Positions 10,829 to 22,295 of a stretch of 64,000 nt of DNA are shown here, piece by piece. The stretch's first letter is position 1, and each line of letters opens with the position of its first letter. The DNA is taken from NCBI GenBank assembly GCA_918026815.1, contig CAKJVC010000006.1:1488001-1552000 (forward strand). Reading direction: 5' to 3'. A program made the translations under genes and the position numbers. A model generated the notes under the pieces. It did no database searches. It had not been told where the DNA came from and saw only the letters and a program-made list of their open reading frames with translations. The stretch comes from Chalara sp. BL73. Taxonomy: Eukaryota > Ascomycota > Leotiomycetes > Helotiales.

Positions 10829-12411
10829 ATGAGGAACGGTTTAAAGATAGATGAAATCCTAAACTCACTTCTTTTGAATGCCCAATTAGTATTCGCTGTT
10901 AATACCTCTTTTTAATATCTTTAATCAACAGAGACCGGCTACTTTATGCTTCTCTACTTTGCCACCCAGGTGCTTAGAAACTCGTCGAAGCTTCCGTGAG
11001 GTGAGGAGGATCCCATATCTGGGCCACTAATTTCAGATTTGATGGCTGGGTCGTTTTCTCGAAGGTGGCTGCAATAATCTGGCCGAAATACAACATAACC
11101 TTATACCTTGGTGGCCTAATGCAATTGATTACCGATTACTGATGAATGTGGCACTCCGAGACGGGTTGATGGATATTTTTGAGCATGCTTCAACTCCCCT
11201 GTAGCAAGCTTGTTGTTGCATCTCTGTTATTTTAGGGGTTTTAAATTTCTATATCAGGCAAGGAATTCCTCTCTCGATTACTCTTTGAAAGTTCGAAGCC
11301 AAGTCCGTCCCTCGTCTCTCATCCTTTTCGTGGCTCGGTTTACCCCGTCAATTGGCTCGCCATTATCGCCTCCCCAGCAACCCACAGTAGCCCCAATCCC
11401 CAGCCCCGCCCTGAATCAAGAACAATACGATGGTAGTTGGTCTCAAGAAGAAGGGGGGATGGGTTTCAACAATTTGAGTCAACAGGAAGATGCCCTTGAT
11501 ATATCCGAGGACATCTTTATCACGGCTATGGACAGGCTCAGCGCCGAAAAAAAGAAAAGTAGAAACCGCAGGAGATCTTGCTTGTCGAGATATCAGCGGT
11601 ATGAAATGGGTACTAACACACCCAGGACCCTTTAGGTTTAGAACCGGCCGAATAACCTTCATAACATAACACAGTTCAAAAAATCACCTCAATTCAGCCG
11701 TGCAAGCGGGTTACCCGGTAGGTAAACAACCACAAAGTCGGATCCTTCGAGAGGTGTCCTCTCCACCGACGAAGCCAACGGCCTAGGGCTAAATCAATCA
11801 AATTAGACACTCCAATTTGCGGCTCAAAAGAGAAACATTTCAGAAAATGTACCTCGCCTGATGTAGTCGACAGCCAAACCAAGCAGTGCTGATTTTGGCT
11901 CGTTTCCTGATCACCTCGCCCACTACCCTGAGATAGGGGCGCATCAAGAACGCGCTTCCGAAGCCCGCAAGCAAACAGCTCCCCTCTATGAGGGCGGTTA
12001 CCGCTCCGGCATATCATCGCTCGAAAAGAAGAGGCGGGTGCAACCGGGTGCTGGGCAAAGCGTTAGCCCCTGTTCATTGGAGCAGGCTTGACAGAACCTT
12101 TTCCCACAGAAACGGACGGTAGGGTAGGGTAACTTTCACTATCAGGCTCAACGGTGAGGGAGAGCATATGAGAACAATTCTAGATAGAACCGCCCTTAGA
12201 TGCACGCTCACATAATCCAATATGCTCGTGTACCGGTTCTCGATCATTTCTCATAGTCATAAAGTTCTCCTCATATAATTAGCTCTGCGCATCGTCCCAG
12301 ATTTCGTCCCAGTGTTCAGAAGCTAACTATACATAGTATTACTCGCATCCAACAAACCCATCGCCTAACTACGGACTAGTGCACCTGCATCACAGAATCC
12401 CCTTCCCCATC
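10829..12411. other. No supported gene; relics and an anomalous segment
   Basis: At 10900-11200 are frayed coding-like fragments with stops. At 11210-11635 is a plus-strand open frame with a Pro/Gln-rich then Glu/Lys-rich product and no domain. At 11694-12160 the minus strand has a 107-codon open frame in a segment whose texture differs from its surroundings (see findings). Nothing here can be called a gene with confidence. Confidence 0.35.
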
Positions 12412-14809
12412 TCAAATAATCTCCACCACGCTCTCCTCCAAGGGGCTCTCCTCGACGATATTCCCGTAAACCGGCCCCCTGATCCCAAACTCATTCCTAA
12501 GATCCGCAACTAATACCCCAACCCTCCGGTACACGCCCCCTTCCCCTTCCACCGCCCTCAACACAATCGCCGCTTGAGTCGCCAACCTCAGCACAAAAAC
12601 CTCCTCTTCCAAAACACCTACTCCCTCATGATCTACCTCGACGAACCGCTCACTCACCCCGTCTTGTCCTTCAATCTCCAATACGTGGTACAGTGTCCCT
12701 CCACCCCTGAACTTCGCGCGGAGCATCCGCCCCGCGATTTGAATGCGACCTGACGACACATCCCCCATGGGATCCGCGCCGCTAGGCTCACATCTCGCAT
12801 GGAGAACACGCGCGCGGACCCCGCTCTCGTGTGCACCCGGCACGAACGTAACGGCGCAGTCGACTGATGCCCAGCTCCACGAGGGCACGCCACGGGGCGG
12901 AGGTGCGGGCCTCGTTTCGCCATCTACGACTTTCCACAGTAAGCACGGAATCAACGACTTACGCCACGCTCCCGCGAGATACGTATCGTCTAGATACAGC
13001 TGCATTTCCTGCGCGACTCCCGAGATGGCGGGCAGACGGTCAGAGGCATGCGTGAGCTTCAGTTGCGAATAGACTGTAACAATCTCACGCCAGTATACCT
13101 GCACCCTCGGCACGTTGGGTTCCGGGCACAGTACGAGCTTCGTATGAAGCAGTTTTGGCATCTCAAGGTGCATTTTCGTGTAGTACTTATTCGCTGGATT
13201 ACTTTCATAGTCATCCGGGCGGATGCCGGAGCATTCACACGCGATCATCTCGCGGCATTCCCAGGACAATTCCTGATTCCCGAAGTGTACAACTCGAGCG
13301 GAGAGGAGACGTTCCTGATATACCCAGGCGCGGGCGAGGAGTGGGAAGTACGTGCTTCGGGGCTCGATGTTGTCATAGTATTCAGAGCCGTGGGGGTGGT
13401 GGACGCCACCGCGACGGGCGTAGATGGTAAATGGCTCGCCACGAGAGCTGATGCCGGAGAGTTTCTTATCTGGTATGCGGAGTTGCGAGAATAATCCGTC
13501 GCGGGCTGAGGTGGCTTTGCTGGCTGCGAGGGTCAGGTAGGCGTTGCGGTAGATGTTGCACATGTTGCTGGATTCGACTTGCCAATCGAGAGGCGCGTCT
13601 TGGATGATACAAAGGCTATCGAGCCAGAGGAACCGGATGCCAAGTTGGCGGGTGATGGCGATGGCGTCTTGAAAGGTTTTGGGCAGCTGGCGCCATGGGA
13701 TGCCCTTTTGATAGGCTTTCAAGGTTTTGGTTGTGGTTTTCAAAGGTTGGCTGTCGCCCCAGCAGTGACTTAGGCAGATGTACAATCCAGTTTTGCCGGC
13801 TTTGCTTATCACCAACCGAGGTGTGCGACCGTCCTGGCCAACATCTATCAAGCGGGTTGGGAAGGCCTGAGCGGTACGCTTGCATTGAGGGTGATTCTCG
13901 GAGCAGTAACTGATCCAGCTTTGGATGTTGGCAAGAGTGCCCGCTGATGCTGTGTTCTCGGGAAGGAGTTGTCGGAGTGGAATATCTTCCCATGGACAGG
14001 GAGAGCCTGAAAAGGGTAAGGAACTGTGGTAGCTGAGATAGAAGGAGCGCCTAGCCAAGTGCATAAGCAATAGACAGACCTTTTAAAGCAAACAGTAATA
14101 TATAAAGCCGATGCCCGCACTGAGAATCATCGCTACATGAACGTGGCACAATTCCTTTCCTATCCAACCCACCCACCTCTCCACTCTTTCTTTCCTGTGC
14201 TCTCAGTTTCAATGAAATCCACTCAATTCCCAAAGGCGTACCATTTTCGTGTCGAGAAGCAATCCCAACAACCCTATGAATCTCTCCCTCCGTCGCACAA
14301 GCCAAGATGGCCCTTCGAATCATATCACAGGTCCCACAGCCTCGGCGTGCAGCATCCAGAACATTTAGTAGAGTGATCGTGATGGACCAGTGTTTGAGAT
14401 CTAGATCCCAACAGACATTGCAGACCAGTTTCGCAGGGTCAACTGGCGGAAGATTCGTGTCCTGGCACCTCCTACAATAATGCGAGCGGCTTGCTGTACT
14501 ACGTGGGTAAGGTGGCAGCTGAGGGGCGGCGCTATAATGATTAATGGCAGCGACAATGTTGCGGTTTTGATCAAGACGGGGAACCTTCCACAACAGGCTG
14601 ATGGGTCTTGTCAGGATATTGCGGAGCGGTGAAGTATTAGGTTTCTGAGGCTCTGGGAGAAGAGCAGGACCACCCCAAAGCTCAGGAGGAATAGGGTCGT
14701 CATGGATGTAGGTCTGGCCTTTTGAGCCGGGCGGTCCTATTCGCAGCATGATGTGGCTTCGGATGAAGGAGGCAGAGCAGGCACGAAAGGGATTTTGGAT
14801 AATACACAA
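12412..14809 (-). CDS. HET-domain protein with N-terminal Cys motif
   Basis: Two exons, 14809-14173 and 14006-12412, joined over a 166-nt intron (GTGGGT donor, TTTTCAG acceptor), give 743 residues; this donor is the best of several that keep frame. The N-terminal half has CRRC and CNVCW pairs followed by ARRGCGTCDMIRRA, a Cys-rich leader common before HET domains. The HET domain follows the intron: YICLSHCWGD, IRFLWLDSLCIIQD, CNIYRNAYLTLAAS, LARAWVYQERLLSARVVHF. The C-terminal part contains the frequent PSWSWASVDC motif. Expected role is non-self-triggered cell death. An internal ATG 60 nt downstream (14749) is an equally good start. Confidence 0.85.
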
Positions 14810-14956
14810 TTATCCAGGAACTATATCGTGCCAACAGAGAGGGTGGGTTATTGGAAAACGCTGTCGGCGCCGTTAGATAACACAAGACTTCCAGATATGA
14901 AGATATCATGCACGAAGGAAGTCACCATCTCAGAAAGTTGTTGACTTGCCGCTTCT

Positions 14957-14990
14957 GACGCCAATGTGGCTTGCAAGCCACATTGGCGTC
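14957..14990. repeat. Perfect 34-bp palindrome
   Basis: A 17-bp arm (GACGCCAATGTGGCTTG) is followed with no spacer by its exact reverse complement. It lies about 150 bp upstream of the HET gene (transcribed leftward). No gene terminator logic applies this far from any stop codon, and the sequence is not A/T-simple. Confidence 0.9.
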
Positions 14991-15870
14991 CATTGGCCGT
15001 GATTTCAGGAACTCGAGATGAATCCGACAGCCGTACTAACCACAGCCTGAAAAGACAAGTGCTATTCCTTTTGTCAGTTTAAAGTATACATGTTCTTCTT
15101 TAATTTGAGCCATATGCCTCAATTTCAAAGGGTGTTGTTGCTGAGTAATTGATGTAAATCGTGGTCGCGTTATGTGGTGGGCGATATTATTTGCCAAGTG
15201 CGGGGTCGCGTGCACGTTTGATTTTTATAGCTGGTTAGTTGTATGGCATTATGGATGAAGAGATGATAGCAAAACTAAATTCTAGAGAGCTGCAGCCGAA
15301 AGAAGTTGGATTTATATAAAAAAAACATTAGTAAGAGTAAGCTTTTGTACTAGATAGAAGGTTAGGGTTGACTTGGCAGAGCCAGAACCCGATAACCAGT
15401 GATCTATTTTCAAAATGACACCCCTCTGGTGAACGCATTGGCCACCGCATGCCACTTGCCCGGGCTCGGGACTTTTGGAGCGAACCTCCGTACTGTATTA
15501 TTTATTGTCTTACCTCCTAGAAATAGAAACGAGTATCAGCCTTACAGCCACAGTTTTGCAGGATCTACTCAAATTCACTACCATTTAAGGCCATCTCTCA
15601 CACTATCCCTTTCGACCTGGACTTTACATACCTCAAACTCCTATATTTTCTCCATCACCTATAACGATGAATTTTCGATAAGAGTGTCGCGGCAACATCC
15701 AACAACCCTACTGAACAATAACCCTGCAGCTCTGAAGGACATTGCGAGAATGGAGGCACAGTTTTTGAGCAATGTTGAAAAAAGCGAGCTGGGTGGTGGG
15801 CCGGCTGTCCCGAGGCACGCTTAACTGCTAAATTTGAGGAATTGAAACTTACATTCTGACACCTTTAGAC
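14991..15870. other. Intergenic; possible first exon of next gene near 15751
   Basis: A plus-strand open frame at 15399-15824 ends in a plausible start region (MEAQFLSNVEKSEL from 15751). I could not find a donor that joins it in frame to the large open frame that follows. Confidence 0.3.
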
Positions 15871-17949
15871 TTGATTCTATCGACAAACTTCGAGCTGCTT
15901 ATGCCGAGGTGCGGGAGCATCTCGTTCAAGGACGAGTCGAAGAAGCCCACACCCTGCTCAAGGAATTATTCACTGGGCGCGGAGAGCTGTACAATGAAAC
16001 ACACATCAGAATCAAGCGTTTCATCAACCCGCTCCTGAAGTCGTTCTGCCTGGCGTGGGAATTTTCGATTGCTCAGGGTCAAGATCAGGATTTTCACCCT
16101 CTACGAGTGAACTTCATCAACGACCTCCTCGAGTTCTGCTTGGAGAGTGGGAGATATGAAGAACTTGAGATACTACTCCAGGAATGTCGCTGTCCGATCA
16201 ATGAAACGATGGCTGACTCGTCTAACGATATATTTCGGCCATGGAGCGACGACACCGGGGTCCAAGGCCAACTTGCCCAACTTGGCCAATCAGGGGATTC
16301 AAGATGGTCCTCATTCTATTGGGAAGACAGTCGTATGTATTGTAGGACGTGGGACTCGCTAATTATGGTGAGAACTTTCCCAGACGATCCAATGCCGTAC
16401 CTGCCAATTGCTGTTACGGTTCATCCAGAAAGAAACGAATATCATAATGCCGGGCAAGAACAACAGTTTCAGGATTCAGAGATCCTGGCGGTGTTGGAAC
16501 GGAAGAGGGAAGCGAACGACTGGGAGATACTGTCAGCCTGGGAGACAGCATCTACCGACTACCAAAGGGCTGCGGTTAAGGCTTTCGCAAGCACTTCAGG
16601 CCCACATAAAATCTGGGTCTTCCCAGAAGACATAGTTGAACGGAAAAAAACCTCTCCAAATGTAGATGTATGCGTTTTTCATATATTCAAGGATATTAAA
16701 CATCTGATATTCCAGCAGGTCCAACAGGAAGATATGTACCGATTCTGTCACTTAGACTTCAACCGTTCTGAGTGGATGACCATCCGTCACCCGTGCAAGA
16801 AATTTGCCAATGATAGCTATAACAATCCCAACGAGCCTAGAGATCCTAAGAAGGGGGGTTGGGCTCATAGCAGATACAGAACCTTAGGCGCCTACGATCA
16901 GGATGTTCGAAGAAAAAATTCATTAATTCAAAAAGAGAAGTATAATATTGAGGAAACTAAGGGATTTAATATCAAAGTCACTGTGCCATTTGTACCCTGG
17001 GAACATTTTGAAACCTCTGCCGCGTATCAAGCCGGTCTGGCCTTCCGGGATTATATGGCTATCATGTTGGATGGCTTAGGCGGCAGCCATGATTACTTTG
17101 ACGATCGGGCGAAGTTATGCAAAGACACAAGTCAAGATAAACAGCCCGATTGGATAATACCAATAGGCTCGGGAAGTAAGGAGTATCGAACCGGCTTCTT
17201 CGGTGGCACACCTTCTGGCAAAGCTCTTGTATTGCGTAATGGGCCCCTGGCGAGCATCAACCTCGTGTCCACCCGGTGGCGTGATTGGAAATGCTTTCCA
17301 CTGCAGCGTGTTGAACAGGATATCGCCCTCCAGTCCGGGGATATTGTCTCATGTCTAGGGTCTATCAACGGAAGTTGGATGTATGAAGAAGAGGCTGACC
17401 TTCAATGGGATGGCATCCAAATTTTCGTTGTAGATGTCACCATCAAGGATGAGTCAAACCAGACATTCAACTTTGTACTGTCAGAAGCCTCGCTAAGGCC
17501 TGAGAAAGTCAAAGCTTGTAAGTAGTTTGCTTTGATATCTACGAAGCTGCGCTCGTTACTGATCCAGATGTTTTAAAGTGACAAGTCCTGAAATGCGGTT
17601 CTTTAGCGCGGAGCTCAGCCCGCACCTCTTCCGATATGCCCCTTCATATAGCGTCGCTTTTGGCTCAAAGTGGAGGAAGTTTGAGAAATTAGAGACAGCT
17701 GGTATAAGTTCTGCCCCTCCCTTTCAACTGTATAAACGAAGATTAATCTGACTCCTTTCAGCTATTTTAGACGAAGATGCCCGCCAATGGGAAGAAACAA
17801 ATCGTCGAGAGAATTAGGATCAGAATTATGAGAAACGTCTACGTGCCTACAAGGAGCAACCTAATAACGCCGGCATGATGGATGTGTTGAATGCAGAGTA
17901 CGAGATAGAGCAGGCTCGCCGCCGTGACTGGGACACGAAGGATCAATGA
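15871..17949 (+). pseudogene. Unrecognised gene, 5' end unresolved, late in-frame stop
   Basis: A long open frame runs from an acceptor-like TTTAG at 15870 (LDSIDKLRAAYAEVREHL...) to 17521. Two more exons can be joined: 17568-17701 (CFKVTSPEMRFFSAELSPHL..) over a GTAGTT donor, and 17762 onward over a good GTATAA..TTTCAG intron. The last exon meets TAG at 17815 and then continues in frame with a charged helical stretch to TGA at 17947. There is no ATG in the first open stretch and no upstream exon fits the phase. I recognise no domain. It is either a live gene ending at 17817 with an unseen first exon, or a recently broken one. Confidence 0.4.
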
Positions 17950-18954
17950 TCGCAAAATTTGGGTTCTTTGAAAGTGCCAGTGTCATCAACTGGTTTGCCC
18001 GTGGCTCCTTCTGAACCAAAGACAAGGCTCTCCGCTCTATGAACCCATCAGCCAGCAGTTCTGGGACCGTCAGCTTGTCGCTAAATGGTGCACCTTGAGC
18101 GGTGAACATGGATTACTGATTTTTTATTTTGTTAAGTGTGGATGTGACCAAAATTTCGGCATGTTAAAGGCAATAGCACAGCACTCTTATTCCAATGATT
18201 CAAAATTGGTAACAGTGCAACTCTGGCCCTCGATATTTGCTTCATGAAATAGCGACCCCCCACAAGGAGCAGTACTATGACGTAACTGGATTGCCGCTTA
18301 CCGAAACAACCCGAACAGCAGCGTATCTGAGCACACTTAGCCAGCCTGAAAAATGGCATCTGTTAAGCCTTTTACTAGGATTAGGGGTAAGTCACTTACG
18401 TAGTGGTAGTGGTGATGATCTTAACATTCTTTGCATTGCTCAGCAGAGCAAGGGCAGCAGAGCAGCGCGCAGAAAATAAGACTGTCAATCCCAGACGACG
18501 ATTCTCGCTTTTAATACTGGACAAAAAGACGATTGAGAGAATCGGGAGCACAGATGAGAGCAGAATAACGAGCAGCCTGACAAAAGGATCGGATGCGTTG
18601 GTTAGAGAAGATCAGCATTTCCCCTCCGCGAGTCGGGATGCGAAGGTTCTAAAACGGTTCGGGAAAAAAAAGAGTCAAAATGCACTTCCTGGCACCCTTC
18701 AATGCGTTGTGGTGACAAACCTTGTCTTCGAAGGCCTTATACAAATATTTCTCCAAGAATCTTGACATGGCTTCTTTTTCCTCCCAGGATAACGTGACTA
18801 AATAATTACGGTAGCGATCATCCATGATGAAGCTGGAGTCCATCTGCGACATGTCGGACTTGTGGGCTTCGAGACATCTCGCAGCCGGGCCTTTGAGATT
18901 CAGCAGCCACGCTTGCGCTTGTAGTGCTTATCTGTAAGTGTCGGTTGCCTCAGT
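17950..18954. other. Gene fragments, no intact gene
   Basis: On the minus strand, about 18930-18645 reads as one frame (LNLKGPAARCLEAHKSD.. then LVTLSWEEKEAMSRFLEKYL..) without start or domain. It looks like a leftover exon. Plus-strand frames around 18230-18480 are equally orphaned. Confidence 0.35.
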
Positions 18955-19080
18955 GCCGAAACACCTATCGCGTAGCAAAAGGCGTAGTAGCTATTGGCTA
19001 CGCTCTTGCCGGTGTGATTGCGGCTCTGATTGATGGTTCGTTGATTGTTCTAAGCTACGGCATCGCTAGGTTGTAGGTCC
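18955..19080 (+). repeat. Dispersed repeat copy (same family as 6209/6899)
   Basis: Begins TGCCGAAACACCTATCGCGT and carries GCAAAAGGCG, then the TAGTAGCTATTGGCTACGCT core, then GATTGTTCTAAGCTACGGC, as in the copies at 6209 and 6899. Only one arm is seen here. Confidence 0.55.
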
Positions 19081-19179
19081 CGAAAGGACCCACCACTTCG
19101 CGTTCACGTGGTTCTATTTACAGGCGTTCCAGCATTGGCAACTCTTTAAAAGTTTGAAAATCTAATAGCCATAAAGCCT

Positions 19180-19285
19180 ATAGAACCCGTAGATCCCGTG
19201 AAATCGGTAGATCCCGTAGATCCCGTAGGTCCCGTCGATCCCGTTGATCCCGTTGATCCCGTAGATCCCGTAGATCCCGTAGATG
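19180..19285 (+). repeat. 9-bp minisatellite (GTAGATCCC)n, array 1
   Basis: About eleven units of GTAGATCCC and variants (GTAGGTCCC, GTTGATCCC). Unit length is a multiple of three, so open frames read through it as Asp-Pro-Val on the plus strand and Gly-Ser-Thr on the minus strand. Confidence 0.85.
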
Positions 19286-19380
19286 TGGCCCTATCTCGAG
19301 CTTGGCTCCTGACACTGCAGAGCTCGGTGGAGCTTGGTCCTGATACCACAGGGCTCGGCATCCTAGAGCCTGGCGACCGA

Positions 19381-19620
19381 CACTGCTATCCTCCCCCTAA
19401 ATAGGGCTTAAAGGGTGGGCTTTATGGGTACTGCCAAGAGCTCTTGTCGCCAGTCAAGTTATGAGCTTGACCTTTCCGCCCTATCGCTGATGGCTCGTGC
19501 AAGAAGGGAAAATGGGCGTTAAGTGGGCTTTGCAACGAGCCGCAAGGGCCTATAGCCATTCAGAAGCTGCAATACCCATGGAGCCCACCATTTAACCTCT
19601 ATTTAGGAGGAGGATAGTGC
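19381..19620. repeat. Foldback pair with ~50-bp inverted arms
   Basis: The left arm (19381-19433: CACTGCTATCCTCCCCCTAA..) is the imperfect reverse complement of the right arm (19570-19620: ..ATTTAGGAGGAGGATAGTGC). They are separated by about 137 bp. The pair sits between the two 9-bp arrays, so the block 19180-20000 looks like one repeat-derived unit, possibly retroelement LTR sequence (an ending like GAGTTGTTACA occurs at 19786-19796). Confidence 0.5.
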
Positions 19621-19795
19621 AGGGCCCGCTTACGCTGGCCCCTGGCCAGCCTCCTGTATACAAAGCACTGCTCTCCTTCCTTTCTTCTGTCTGTAGCTTG
19701 TCCTTTTAGTTATAACAATTAACAGTCGTTCACACTTTTGAGTCCTTCTCCCTGAGATCCACGGATCGAGATCCCTGTTCGCCTCGAGTTGTTAC

Positions 19796-19998
19796 AGTAG
19801 AACCCGTAGATCCCGTAGATCCCGTAGAACTTGTAGATCCCGTAGAACTCGTAGGTCCCGTAGAACTTGTAGATCCCGTAGATCCCGTAGGTCCCGTAGA
19901 TCCCGTAGGTTCTGTACTAGTAGATCCCGTAGATCCCGTCGGCTTGTAGATTCCCGTCGGCTTGTAGATTCCCGTCGGCTTGTAGATCCCGTAGACTC
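19796..19998 (+). repeat. 9-bp minisatellite, array 2
   Basis: About twenty units of GTAGATCCC and variants (GTAGAACCC, GTAGAACTT, GTAGGTCCC, GTCGGCTTGTAGATTCCC). It is more degenerate than array 1 and about 500 bp from it. Confidence 0.85.
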
Positions 19999-20385
19999 TT
20001 TTATATTTTTTATCTACCCAAAGCCGTAACAAACATACGTAGCACGCCTATAAGGGCCCGTAGAAGCGTCGAAGGTCGTAATAACGTCAAAAGTCGTGAT
20101 AGCTGCCTGGGCCGTAACAGCCTGAAAAGCCATAACAGCGTCGCGGGCCGTAGAAGCTAGCTGGGCGGCAACAAAAGAAAAGAAATGCCGAGAGCCGTAG
20201 GAATCGGATCAAGAGCTGTAACAGCTACCTGGCAACAACGAGAGAAAGAAAAGTCGACTTTTGCAAGGCTGATAAATCTGCAAATAAATGCTTTACTATT
20301 CAAACTTATTGATCTATAGACCGATCCATCTCTGAAATTTGTTGTCAATACCTCAAGTCCGGTATGACACCACGCATGATCCATT

Positions 20386-20754
20386 TCAAACGTCGTTACC
20401 AGTAAAGAGATCAACACACTTGAATCCTGAGTTTACATCTGGGGAGTATTCTAAGCTGCCAGAGATGAAGTAAACAGTGGCATCGCATCTATAGAATCGA
20501 CGTTTAACATCCCTTGCTTCTTCTGTCTTGAAATCTGCCAGTCCCCACCGACAGAATCTTAACGTAACGGAAATTGATCCTAGGATTTTACTCATATCGG
20601 GATGTTCTTCGATCATTCGGCAGAACCGACACCCAGCAGCTGAAGTCTGAGCTAGCTTGTCTAAAGGAAACAAGACACCCTTGTTCCGCAATTTGGAGAC
20701 TCCTTCTTTGGAGAAGGTATATGCACATTGATCGCAAGGTTTCGCCTCGCCCAT
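20386..20754 (-). pseudogene. Truncated N-terminus of a HET-type protein
   Basis: From an ATG at 20754 the frame reads MGEAKPCDQCAYTFSKEG.., then a GCRFCRMIEEH motif and LRFCRWG.., ending after VDLFTGNDV at 20386. The CxxC pair followed by a GCxFC motif is the leader normally found before HET domains (compare the gene at 12412). No HET domain follows. The downstream sequence is unrelated and repeat-like, so the gene is broken off. Confidence 0.5.
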
Positions 20755-20841
20755 TGCTGGCTGTACGAATTCGATTCGACCATTGTTCCAGGAAGCCTCG
20801 ACTTCAAATAGTTTGACAGATGCAACTTCACCTTGACGCAA

Positions 20842-22295
20842 AGCTTATTCGGAGTTAAGCAGTTTGTTGGATTGTAAATGGCAGTTCAAGGTAGATAATG
20901 GTTCGAGGCAGGTGGGGAGTTTGAGGTGAATCACTAGCATGCGTCAGGACTGATGGCGATCTCGCTTTAGTCAGTAAAACCGCACCAAATCTTGCTGTTT
21001 GAAAACTGAATAGCACAACTACTAATAGATAATGCTGTAAACTTAAGATTTGAACGGAATAATGATAGTTTCTTGATTTTTGGCTTTTTATACCTGTCAT
21101 TATTTTACAGATGTTAGAAATGGAAGTAGAATTTGTAAGGTGCTGGAGTAGTGTGGCACAAATCAGCTCTTATTGATACGAAAGCTAATCTCTACCCTTT
21201 CTACTACGTTCTGAACCTTGTATTTATACCTTCCGTACCTTTGGCGGTCCTTTACGTGCCGAGACCTGGGGCTTTTGCCGAACCCCTGATTGCCCCTTTA
21301 GCACGTGTTATCCTGGCACTCGACATCCATGGCAGGGTCTGTGCTGGTATATATAGTAGGACAAGGTAGCATTTTGGCGGGTTTAGTGCGGTAGTGAAGC
21401 TTCCCAACTACAGCACCTGACAGCTTTTAACTAATAAAACTGCGACCATTTATCTATTAAGCTAAAAATTAAACCCTTTAATTTTTGAAAGTCCGGAACT
21501 CCAGGAACTTTTCGGAACTTATAACGTGACGGTATCGGCTAATATGTTAATAATTTAACTTTAGTGATTTTTTCCAGGGCATCCTCATTAGTAAATCTAA
21601 TGCTTGTATCTCATAACTTGTAATTACTGGTAGACTCCTACTGATAGCTTTTTTATTTAGTTTCTACTGGTAATTTTATGCCACCAGAAGCACGTACAGC
21701 CTTCTACTATTGAGCCCTCCTGGTAGAACGCCTGCCAAGATTGGGTTTGTGACACTGACATCCTGGCACCTGACAGAATTTTACTAATATATAAAGGTTA
21801 ATACTATATAAAATAAAATAAATAGTAAGATCTGTTTAATTAGAATTGCTCTATGTGTCTAGAGAATGTTAGCTATTAATTTCAAAGAATTTCATAAAAG
21901 GTTTATGATTTTATATTTTATATTGTGAGGAATAACTTGATATTCCTGCTAAGACCATTGATTGCTGACTAAGTGAAACCTGCCGTAAATTCTGACACTC
22001 GCTGGTGGGGGAAGATCTATCCTTGCATAAGGCTGCAGGAGCAGGTCCCCAGTGGTTGCAGGAATTGAACGAACAGCTATGAAACAAAGGTCGATATATA
22101 TGTAAAAGATTGAGTGCCTCATTTTAATAATGCTTTTTCGAAGTAAAAGACCAAGAGAAACAAGTGAATTGCAAATCAAAACGGCATCGTGGTAGCATTG
22201 AATGTGCATTTTGGTCTGGTCTGACTAAGGTGTTCAATATATTCCTGCAGCCGCAGGTGGGTGCATAAATTCAATCAGCCTTCGGAACAATTTTT
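20842..22295. other. A/T-rich gap, nothing recognised
   Basis: Only short open frames. Stretches such as 21420-21660 and 21780-21950 are strongly A/T-rich and stop-dense on both strands, as expected of decayed transposon sequence in fungi. Confidence 0.45.

Noticed and set aside
19146..20032. Gly-Ser-Thr / Asp-Pro-Val repeat proteins on both strands
   Set aside because: Produced by the 9-bp minisatellites; no domain or gene structure around them.
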